Assembly: GCA_000226015.1 (NCBI GenBank)
Contig: JH153392.1
Span: forward strand, 7,361 to 31,851
DNA: 24,491 nt
Direction of reading: 5' to 3'
DNA from: Mnemiopsis leidyi
Lineage: Eukaryota > Ctenophora > Tentaculata > Lobata > Bolinopsidae
In this document: positions 1 to 7,400 of the stretch, piece after piece
How the letters are laid out: every line of letters begins with the position of its first letter
Position numbering within the stretch: position 1 is the stretch's first letter
The notes under the pieces: generated by a model
The model's input: only the letters and a program-made list of their open reading frames with translations
What the model was told of the DNA's origin: nothing
Databases searched by the model: none
Position numbers and translations under genes: made by a program

Positions 1-155
1 CTCTCACTCTGTTAACAACATAGGGACCAGTCACCAGTAACACTCTCACTCTGTTAACAACATAGGGACCAGTCACCAGTAACACTCTCACTCTGATAAC
101 AACATAGGGACCAGTCACCAGTAACACCCTGCACTCTTATAACAACATAGGGACC
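1..155. repeat. 42-bp tandem repeat array, about 3.7 copies
   Basis: Three nearly identical 42-bp units start at 1, 43 and 85, and a diverged partial unit starts at 127. Each carries the words 'aacatagggaccag' and 'tcaccagtaaca'. The third unit has one change (gata for gtta), and the fourth diverges after its first bases. The array touches the left edge, so it probably continues outside the window. There are no unique spacers between units, so it is a minisatellite and not a CRISPR array. Confidence 0.93.
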
Positions 156-164
156 ATAGTCAAC

Positions 165-950
165 GGGCGATGCGCGTCTAGAATTTCTTCGTCTAGAATT
201 TCTTCGCCAGGCCAGAAATGCGTGACAGCGCGTGATGGCCGCGACAGTAGGTTATCAACCTACAAGGACCATAGGTGTCCCCTCAACAAGCACTATCCCG
301 ACATTTTATTTTAGTTGCTTCGAATGAGGGTGTTATATTGACATGTACAATGTAGGCCGCCAACATGGTAACGCCCTTACTCTGATAATAACATATGATC
401 TGACCAACACGACAAGAGTTGTGCAGCAGTGGGCACTTGACGAGATGATATCCGTTTTACCGAAAGGACTAAAGGAGAGCAGAAAACTGGAGGAGGAGAG
501 CAGAAAACTGCGAGCCGCGCGCGGGTCGGGTAACACCTCGACAAGTGGGCACATTCCCGTCATTTTATTCTCCCGTCATTTTATTCACTTTGAATGAGGG
601 TTGGACGAAGTTAGACAAGATAAGAAATTCATGTTTGTAATGCAGCGCGCATCTGCATCTTCCAATCATTTCATTTTTGCTTCGACTTTGTACGGCAGCG
701 CGCACCCTCCTGTCATTTTATTTCCTTGGCCTTCGAATGAGGGTCGGACGACGCGAAGTCAGACAACTTCGACTGAGGGTTAATGGGCGATGCGCGTTTA
801 GAATTTCTTCGTCAAGGCTGGAAATGCGTTTGGGCGCGTGATGGCCTGTGGCCGCAACGGTAAGTTATCAATTTACAAACTAGACTGAGGGTCGGACAAA
901 ATCAGAAAATCTTAATTTGCGCGTGGCGCGGCGTAAGAACCTGGTTATGG
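165..950. repeat. scrambled CpG-rich repeat block with two related ~100-bp copies
   Basis: Two related segments at 165-265 and 785-879 share 'gggcgatgcgcgt', 'agaatttcttcgtc', 'gcgcgtgatggcc' and 'gttatcaa', and lie 620 bp apart. The first has an internal 15-bp duplication (tctagaatttcttcg). Between them 'cattttatt' followed by 'gaatgagggt' recurs near 302, 560 and 712, and 'gagggtcggac' recurs near 740 and 888. The block is clearly more CpG-rich than the rest of the window. It is probably decayed repetitive, possibly retroelement, sequence lying before the ORF1-like fragment at 1498. Confidence 0.7.
343..597 (+). CDS. 84-codon ORF inside the repeat block, unrecognised
   Basis: This ATG-started ORF has a Glu/Lys/Arg-rich middle with a repeated ESRKLEE / ESRKLRA stretch, produced by a short DNA duplication at about 477-510. 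The region 'gagatgatatccgt' at 440 recurs at 1415, so part of the ORF is dispersed repeat sequence. The family is not recognised. It may be a piece of a retroelement ORF with coiled-coil tendency, or an accidental ORF in repeat DNA. Confidence 0.2.
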   Translation: MYNVGRQHGNALTLIITYDLTNTTRVVQQWALDEMISVLPKGLKESRKLEEESRKLRAARGSGNTSTSGHIPVILFSRHFIHFE

Positions 951-1287
951 GTTAGGTGAAATGTGAAAAATATTTTTCAAAACCATGGCGATACGAAATT
1001 ATACATTATATCAGTATACCGTTTCAAAGCCTAGCTACTATTAGCACGCTATACTAACCCTGCCAAACACTTGAATCCCTGTGCGAGCTTACTGCGAAAT
1101 TATTCGCCTTAACTTGTACTTTCACCCAACTAGATGCTCGCGCCGCGCGCCTGCTAAGCCAACATAGCCCTATGGTTGGCGCGGACACTGTGTGAACTTT
1201 TGCGTCGCGCGTCCGACGTCCGTCTTAATTTCGCTCTTTGTCGCGGTGATACCCGACTCACGCAGCTAAAGCTGAACGAGAACGTTA

Positions 1288-1438
1288 GAACGTTAGACGG
1301 ATATAATCTCGTCAATTTCGCTCTAAGCTTGCACAGGGATATACGTGTTTAGCAATCCGCGCGCAAAAGGGCTCTGGTTAAGTCATAAAGCAACCATGTG
1401 TTTACGTCTCTTAACGAGATGATATCCGTCCAACGTTC
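1288..1438. repeat. inverted repeat with 28-bp arms
   Basis: Arm 1288-1315 (beginning gaacgttagacgg) is the reverse complement of 1411-1438 with about 25 of 28 matches, enclosing about 95 bp. A third copy of the arm core lies at 436-450 in the repeat block. Inside and after it, the word 'gcgcgcaaaagggctc' occurs twice as a direct repeat (near 1358 and 1475). Confidence 0.75.
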
Positions 1439-1497
1439 GAGTAATTGCACATCGACAATTTAATTACGTGCGACGCGCGCAAAAGGGCTCCGGTTAA

Positions 1498-1812
1498 AGC
1501 AACGAAATTAAATCATTATTTGATGTGGTAGATATCTTTCCACTTCCTCATATACTCGAAGTTTACAGGATTGGCAAAAAGAAGCAGGGTAAAAACAGGC
1601 CGATTAAGGTCGAGCTGGAAAGCGCCGATAACGTAGACATTGCTTTGAGGCGGGCACGCAACTTTAAAGACAATGATAAATTGAAACATGTCTATATCGG
1701 GCCTGACAGAACAAAGGAAAATCAACTGGCACATAATGAACTTGTAAAACAAATGAAAATTATGATCGGTAAGGACACTACTTTATTCGCCAGAAAAAAT
1801 ATGTTCTGTTGA
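1498..1812 (+). pseudogene. ORF1-like fragment of a non-LTR retrotransposon
   Basis: The frame is open from an upstream TAA at 1495-1497 to the TGA at 1810-1812. No ATG lies in a convincing position, so this is a piece of a longer protein. It reads VYRIGKKKQGKNRPIKVEL, then ALRRARNFKD and HVYIGPDRTKE. The order (R-G-K-K, then R-P-hydrophobic-K/R-V, then A-lysine-rich, then VYI-PD-TKE) is that of the RNA-binding region of ORF1-type proteins of invertebrate non-LTR elements, from general knowledge. No reverse transcriptase follows, so the copy is dead and truncated. Confidence 0.65.
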
Positions 1813-2193
1813 CTTATCTTCCCAAACATCCACAGGTGAAAGATAAAAATTGTAAATTTTTTTAAAGGTGTAATTGTCTATTCTCGTTTTGTTATAGAAT
1901 TTTCCTATGATGTGTTTTATGTGGTTTGTTGCTGATTTTTGATGCAATGTGATGACTTCCACATACGTATAAAAATAGAAAATCAATCATGCGAGAATTG
2001 TCAGTGTTTTGACTGTTACATGTTTAAGCGATAGAAACATTATTGCGACACTCATATTTTTACTATATCTGGTTCTAGCCTGTCGCACTGCGCACATATA
2101 AAACGCGGTCGTTTTCGGGGGCCGGCGAGGACTGATATCATCTTTTATAGATATTTAAGATATCAATGTATTCTATAAATATTTTATATTGCG
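1813..2193. other. AT-rich spacer, nothing recognised
   Basis: I see no gene, repeat family or RNA here. The sequence is AT-rich with stops in all frames, apart from a short CpG-bearing patch near 2100-2130. Confidence 0.5.
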
Positions 2194-2201
2194 GTACACT
2201 A

Positions 2202-2481
2202 CAGTGGCGTAACGTTGCAGGTCTAGCCAATATGGCACCCCTCGGCGATGAAAATGCGCCCCTAAGTGGCGCCCCTGTTGTAAGGGCTTACTGGGAGCAA
2301 TTTGTGAAAATATTGCCGAAAAATCTAAATAAATAGTGAAGTTATTAAACCAAACACGTGATTTTGCTAGTCGCGCAGTTAATCTTGCAAAATTGTCCCA
2401 TATTTTTATGACGATTTGGCGCCCCCTTATCACGGCGCCCCCTGGCGTAGCCGGGGTGGCCGGGGCATTGTTACGCCGCTG
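2202..2481. mobile_element. non-autonomous hAT-type element (MITE) with 8-bp target duplication
   Basis: The 280-bp element begins CAGTGGCGTAAC and ends GTTACGCCGCTG, inverted repeats matching 11 of 12. It is flanked on both sides by the exact 8-bp duplication GTACACTA (2194-2201 and 2482-2489). An 8-bp target duplication with ends starting CAG and carrying GGCG is typical of the hAT superfamily. The interior has no transposase. It contains repeated 'gcgcccc'-type words on both sides, suggesting longer imperfect subterminal pairing. The exact flanks suggest the insertion is not ancient. Confidence 0.9.
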
Positions 2482-2568
2482 GTACACTACCAGCCTCCAC
2501 CGTGGGGTATTTCAACAACAACACCATAACACGAGTCAAAATTCAGCCACGTTCTGGTAATTATTGGG

Positions 2569-2629
2569 CCCCTCAATGTACCGGACCTTAACCCTTCTCC
2601 TGAAAGGCCTGGTAAATCAATGTTTTACT
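2569..2629 (-). mobile_element. degraded pogo/Tigger-like MITE, copy 2
   Basis: Read on the minus strand it starts AGTAAAACATTGATTTACC, close to the end CAGTAAAACCTCTATTTACC of the better copy at 4942-5027. It continues with a related interior (ACC-GGCC, then GGAG-A-AGGG, then AAGG, then GAGGG). The far end no longer shows a clear inverted repeat. Confidence 0.55.
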
Positions 2630-2868
2630 CAAATGATATATATTATGAAAAATGCCCTAGTCTTACTATACATCCTAAAATTAAATGCAACTTCAATTAA
2701 CTAATAAACTCAAACAAAAATTTAACCCATCCTTTTTATATTCTATCATTCAAAAAAAATTACCTGTGGTCTAGAATAGATAAAAACTGCTGCTAAAGGT
2801 AACTAAAACTGTCATTACATCATATCATGTAAGTGTCATGTCAGTTTCGTTGTTCCTGTCTTTAGAGA

Positions 2869-2912
2869 TAGAGCAATTGGATATCAACCAAGATGTCGTG
2901 AGTTCAAGCCCC
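2869..2912 (+). pseudogene. tRNA-like remnant or tRNA-derived SINE head
   Basis: TAGAGCAATTGG at 2869-2880 fits a pol III A box (tRNA D arm). GAGTTCAAGCCCC at 2900-2912 fits a B box (T arm), at a normal spacing. I cannot fold a full cloverleaf with a 7-bp acceptor stem. It is therefore a decayed tRNA copy or SINE head and not a working tRNA gene. Confidence 0.45.
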
Positions 2913-2952
2913 ATGTGTCGCCAGTCTTTTCGAGTTAACTATCACTGATGTA

Positions 2953-3345
2953 TCATACAAGAATGGGCAGGTTGATTGCAAGATGGAGGGAGAGCCATTT
3001 CGTATCTGTATATACCATTAGGCTTGTTTCAGTTTGAGGTACACCAAAAGCAGTTTTACCTACTTTATTGTATTCAAGATCAAGTTCTGCAAGTTCTGCA
3101 AGCTTTTTGCTATCCCTAGAGTAAGTATTGTCGAGTGAACAGTTTTTGTAAATAGTGTTTGTTAGCAGTGGACTTGAGAAATTTTTCGACACTAGCACAC
3201 CAAGATCAGGTTTGGTATAGTGATTCCTCCTGAAGGTGATAGTTGACGCTGAAGTGCTCACTAAAAAACCAGAGTTCACAGAGCAGTTTTCGTAAGTAGA
3301 AAGTAAGTGGTAAATGGTAATGCAGAGAATGCCTGAGCAAGACAT
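2953..3345 (-). CDS. 130-aa ORF with possible signal peptide, unrecognised
   Basis: The ATG-started ORF (ATG 3345-3343, TGA 2955-2953) is long for this AT-rich spacer. Its N-terminus is hydrophobic and Cys-containing (MSCSGILCITIYHLL), as in a signal peptide. The middle is Ser/Thr/Asn-rich and a KLAELAELDLEYNK segment follows. TTTATAAA sits directly before the ATG, which does not leave room for a normal TATA-driven leader, so a real gene would need an upstream exon. No family is recognised. It may be an exon of a secreted protein or a chance ORF. Confidence 0.3.
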   Translation of the reverse strand: MSCSGILCITIYHLLSTYENCSVNSGFLVSTSASTITFRRNHYTKPDLGVLVSKNFSSPLLTNTIYKNCSLDNTYSRDSKKLAELAELDLEYNKVGKTAFGVPQTETSLMVYTDTKWLSLHLAINLPILV

Positions 3346-3815
3346 TTTATAAATAAAAGTGATCTTTCTTCACTGTAAGTTAACAGGATTTTTTAGTGTC
3401 ATGAGTAATTCTTCGTTTTCTTTTTTAAACAGATTCTATTTCTCAATAGCTGAGTTTCTTGAAAACAACAAACTCACTACCTATACATTTACTAGTCCTA
3501 AAACCTGCCTCCAGCCAAAAACATGGCACAGGACTATCAGTACTTGTTAGATTTGCCAAAATTTTGTGTCAAAATGCAACGTCTGTCCAGCTTCTCTTGT
3601 TGCTCATCATTGAACATTCTTATATTTGGCCTATTAGAGGTCACGAAGGGCCATGTAAGGGGTTAAAATAAGGTTTTTTGGACCTCGAGATTGTCACCAT
3701 TCAAATCTTACTTCATTTACTAGTCTGACTTAACTTCGAGCTCAAAATTGAAAATTTTCTTATAAGGCCCTCAGATTGAATTTTGATTTCGCCTATTTGT
3801 ATTATTACAGTGAAC
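3346..3815. other. spacer, no gene recognised
   Basis: AT-rich sequence with only short ORFs of non-protein-like composition. No splice-bounded exon or repeat was recognised. Confidence 0.45.
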
Positions 3816-3819
3816 AATA

Positions 3820-4030
3820 AGGAACGGTATTATTGGGGAAGTGTCTCAAATTTTCGATACTTAAACACCTCATTCCTCAAAATTTATGGGCCCTACCTTA
3901 GTTCTCGGTAGTGAAGTACTCTAAAACTGTCCTATGGATACAGATTGATCTCCAAAAACAAAGGTAGGAGCCTTACATTTAGAGAAATGGGGTTTAAAAT
4001 TTGAGACACCTCCCCACAAATACCGTTCCT
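3820..4030. mobile_element. 211-bp inverted-repeat element (MITE), copy 1
   Basis: The ends are about 35-bp inverted repeats. The left begins AGGAACGGTATTATTGGGG and the right is the reverse complement of AGGAACGGTATTTGTGGGG, both followed by GTGTCTCAAATTTT. AATA flanks both sides (3816-3819, 4031-4034), a possible 4-bp target duplication. Inner words CCTACCTTAG and AAGGTAGG also pair, so the strand could fold almost end to end. There is no coding capacity. A diverged copy in reverse orientation lies at 20303-20510. I cannot assign a superfamily. Confidence 0.85.
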
Positions 4031-4310
4031 AATATAGGACATTTAAATCGGACTGATTGTGCGCCGGCATACAAAGAGTTTGCCTAAATCACGCAATGGG
4101 TCCTATCAGTGCACAATTGGTCCCATAAAACGTCCTATGTTGTTTACAGTAAAATCGATGACACATGGCATCTACCTCAATGCGAACTACGAAATCTGTA
4201 ATTTTCTTGCTCCAATCTGTACATTAGGAATGTTTAGGAGGGGGGAATTATTGTGAACCCAAGCTAAATTTTTCCTTAATCGAGAAACGTTAATGCATTG
4301 TAAATCATTC

Positions 4311-4324
4311 ATTTTTGTAGCTAA
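4311..4324 (+). promoter_or_regulatory. 3' splice acceptor directly before the PRA1 start codon
   Basis: A U-rich tract followed by TTTTTGTAG ends at about 4320, and the ATG follows after only CTAA (start 4325). So the mRNA 5' end is spliced 4 nt before the start codon, either from a 5'UTR exon or from a trans-spliced leader. Confidence 0.6.
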
Positions 4325-6022
4325 ATGACAGTAGATGAGAAGTTATTTATAGAAGAAAACGTAGAGTTGCCTTCTGGATTGTTCCACAAAAAGATGGGTT
4401 CAATTAACATTCCTCCTCAACTGAACAGTGCAAAAGAGTGGGTTTTGTCAAAAAGAGAAAGTCTTCGTCCATGGCAAGAATTTGGTAAGATTAATTGATG
4501 ACCATAATATTGGTAATTACCCCAATTAAATGTAGCATTTCGATTGTTTTTGAAATGTCTGAACTAAGCTTGCCATAGGCATTAGGACTACGATTAAAAA
4601 AGTAATAATTGCATGAGAAGTAAACGATCACCTACACAGGGAACTACAACAGAGCCAGCAAGCCAGCAAACATTGGTGTAATCTCCGGAAGAGTCACACA
4701 CAATGTTACATACTACTACACAAACTACGCTTTTATCAGTACCCTCCTTGTAATCTACTGCATGTAAGTTTCCGGGAGTTTTTTTTTGCAAACTTTTACT
4801 GTGGAAAATAGTGTCACTGCCAGATACAATTATGCCAATTTTGGCATGGTTGCGTAAAACTATGAAAAACTGGAATACTGTTCTTTTGTCGAGACACATT
4901 TTCTGAAAGGAACGGTCATATCTTGGTAGATTTTGTAAGTTCAGTAAAACCTCTATTTACCGTGACCCTCGATTTACTGGGCCTTTTCCCTGTCCTCCGA
5001 GAGGCCCGGTTAATAGAGGTTTAACTGTATCTCGATAATGAGTTTTTAACCTTATTGTACTACCACCATTTAAATAAGAAACACCCATAAACAATAAATT
5101 TTAACAGTTCTCAATAGTGTCAAGGTGTGGAAGGCAAATTGAAATAACGTGGTTATTCCTTATCATAAATTGATAAGATAGCGATTGGTAAACTTTTGTA
5201 TCGATTGGTCAAATCTCCGTCTGAATGGCAACCCGTTCTTTAAACTTGACAGTTGACACAAAACAGAATAAATATCTAACTCTACAACTAATCAATAACC
5301 TAAAGAGGAAAACCCAAGTATGGCACATTGTTTCAAATACTTGGAATACTATTATTGGTTGGAAGAGAGAATGTTGACCTGGTTGTGACTCAAAATCTTT
5401 CCCAGAATATCGTCACCTCTACTTCTACTGGCTATTGTAGTTTCTGGAACTGCATGTTATCTCATCAGCACTCAGAAGGAAGGGAAGACTCTAAAGATTG
5501 GAGGTTTGGTAATCCAACATCTACAAATGATCCCCTTTTTCAACATTTTCTCGTTATTCGCCAGACAAACAGTTAAAAAAATAGAATTTGTGTCGTGAAA
5601 TTAAGAATGACTTATAGATAACCAATAACGATTAATCGTGTTATCGCAAGTAGTCAATGTAACTACATATCCCTTCAGGTCACACTTTCTCGCCAAAAGA
5701 CCAAGCAATGATCTGTGCATGTATCTCTTTACCGCTCCTTTTCTTTGCTTCGGCTGGAACAGTCATTTTCTGGGTCATTGGTGAGTAAACGTTGCACTTA
5801 TTTGTCAAGAAAATAGGTAAAAATGAGTTATTTACCTTACTTGTAGTACTTGAAGCTTGAAGCTTAGAAGATTGTGAAAGTTAATTAAATCTTATCTTAC
5901 TTCTTCTTAAATGGGACTTTCACCTTTCAGGTTTGACATGTTCAGTTGTTGGAGTCCACGCCTCGATGATGCAGCTGCCAAATGAGGACGGCACTGAATT
6001 TGAAATGAATGAGAGTGTTTAA
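4325..6022 (+). CDS. RABAC1: prenylated Rab acceptor 1 (PRA1 family protein)
   Basis: Five exons: 4325-4484, 4640-4763, 5406-5503, 5679-5780, 5931-6022 (TAA). They give 191 aa, close to the ~185 aa of vertebrate RABAC1; phases fit at all four GT-AG junctions. The family binds prenylated Rab GTPases on Golgi and ER membranes and helps release them from GDI. Seen: EWVLSKRESLRPW (39-50), the family's charged motif before the membrane; RASKPANIG and NVTYYYTNY (58-83), matching the PRA1 R-P-N-G and Y-NY pattern; a first hydrophobic hairpin over the exon 2/3 junction with SSPLLLLAIVV; then SPKDQAMICACISLP and FASAGTVIFWVIG; and a tail DGTEFEMNESV resembling the acidic, Val-ending vertebrate C-terminus. 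Intron 2 carries a pogo-like MITE. The exon 3 donor (GAG|GTTTGG) is weak but required by phase. Identity is nearly certain. Confidence 0.94.
4942..5027. mobile_element. pogo/Tigger-like MITE in PRA1 intron 2, copy 1
   Basis: The 86-bp element has inverted ends CAGTAAAACCTCTATTTACC and, on the other strand, CAGTTAAACCTCTATTAACC. Ends starting CAG followed by AACCTC, with TA at the right flank, fit pogo/Tigger-type mariner relatives. The left flank is TT, so the TA duplication is not intact. A decayed inverted relative lies at 2569-2629. Confidence 0.75.
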
Positions 6023-6516
6023 TTAATGGATTTTAACTTGCTCTGGTTTGTTAGGTGGTGCATATGGATGGATGGCCTGTTAGGATCGGATGTTCATCGG
6101 ATAATTTAATTCCAATACCCATGAAACTGTGTGAACTGTTTGGAAATGTAGATACAGACACCCTAAATAACTGAGTGCTTAAGATAGCATTATAGTGAGT
6201 TGAGTTTGAAAATAAGTTAAGTTAGAAAATACATTCATAAAGGTAGAATTTGCATTTGTTAGCAAGTTTGCATGATCACTGATTTGATTGAGTTCTAAAA
6301 TAGATATTATTCTATGATTATTCATTAGATTAGAGATGAATCACATCGTTTTAGGGGTCCATGTAATTGCAGGATGGCAACTCTTCAGATTTTACTGTTG
6401 AGACATTTTCGCGTCGAATCTATTTTATTCATCAAATAATTGCTGTAATCTGTGAAATCTGAAAAGTATTCGATAAAGAAGGGCCGATTGGGAAGCCCAA
6501 AACTAATTGTATGGTC

Positions 6517-6522
6517 ATTAAA
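6517..6522 (+). promoter_or_regulatory. possible poly(A) signal (ATTAAA) for PRA1
   Basis: No AATAAA was found downstream of the PRA1 stop before the convergent gene. ATTAAA at 6517, about 500 bp after the stop, is the first common variant, and another occurs near 6630. Confidence 0.25.
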
Positions 6523-6820
6523 TTAGTCATATTTTATGTAATGCACGATAGCTAAGATAAAGGGATTTTAGATTAGCTTTAAACTCACAATTAAGTTATT
6601 TAAAGATTTAAATTAATTTGTTAACAGCCATGGCATTAAACACATTTTGTCGCTATTTTACTGTTAACTGTTTGTATTGTAGCTGTATATAAGAAACTGA
6701 AGATAACACTATGTTTTACACTCACTGCCTTGACAAACTTTAGTAAATTGATAAATTGTACTATACACCAAATCTGATCAACGTTCCCTCATCTGAATAC
6801 TGCAACGCAACGTAGTTGTC

Positions 6821-6975
6821 TTTGATGTGGCAGCGATTTTACGTGCGACGCGGACGCCAAATCTTTTTTGGGTAATTGTAGTGGCGCGCACGTACCATCT
6901 TTTTTGACGTCATCCTAGCTTAAATTGTATCGTACGTCGTGTCGTTTATTGTTGAATCGCATGCTCCACATCAAA
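6821..6975. repeat. imperfect inverted repeat, possible MITE remnant, between convergent genes
   Basis: TTTGATGTGG at 6821-6830 (followed by AGCGATTTT) pairs with CCACATCAAA at 6966-6975 (preceded by AATCGCATG). The interior is CpG-bearing, unlike its surroundings, and contains TGACGTCA at 6905. No target duplication is obvious. The spacer 6023-7400 otherwise holds the 3' ends of two convergent genes and no recognised ORF. Confidence 0.4.
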
Positions 6976-7179
6976 TGCTAGCACTTACACATGAAGTGTG
7001 CTAACACTAACTTTAAACTTGCTGGGTCAATATTGCGTTGCCTGTTTAGTTCTATCTTAAAGAAATCGTCCCTAAAATTTTGGCTCGAACTGCCAGGGCC
7101 GAGGATCAACAGCCGAGCTTTTGCCGCATTATTATGACTCATACATCAGCCTTGTTTCAATCATTTCGACAAAAAATAT

Positions 7180-7185
7180 TTTATT
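7180..7185 (-). promoter_or_regulatory. poly(A) signal AATAAA for the TMEM45-like gene
   Basis: On the minus strand this is the first AATAAA after the stop at 7401, about 215 nt downstream. That fits a short 3'UTR. Confidence 0.45.
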
Positions 7186-7400
7186 CTATCTTTAAAATGA
7201 AGATACAACTGTTGTAGACAGTAGAACAATTTAACATTTATCAGTCAAAATACGCTCCCTACTTATTTAGTTGTAAAAATGGAATGTTTACTTCAATTGA
7301 AGCCGTTCTCACTTTTCTAGTTTCTAACAAATGTTATCTCATCTTGTTACAAACCGTAAACTCTTCTAATTAAGTTACAGGCGGCTAAATCTCGTGTTAA

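Noticed and set aside
1..155. CRISPR array
   Set aside because: The whole 42-bp unit repeats without variable spacers, and the genome is eukaryotic.
2860..2930. Functional tRNA gene
   Set aside because: A and B boxes are present but no acceptor stem or complete cloverleaf can be formed.
4594..4899. 101-codon minus-strand ORF
   Set aside because: It is antisense to PRA1 exon 2, which has clear family motifs.
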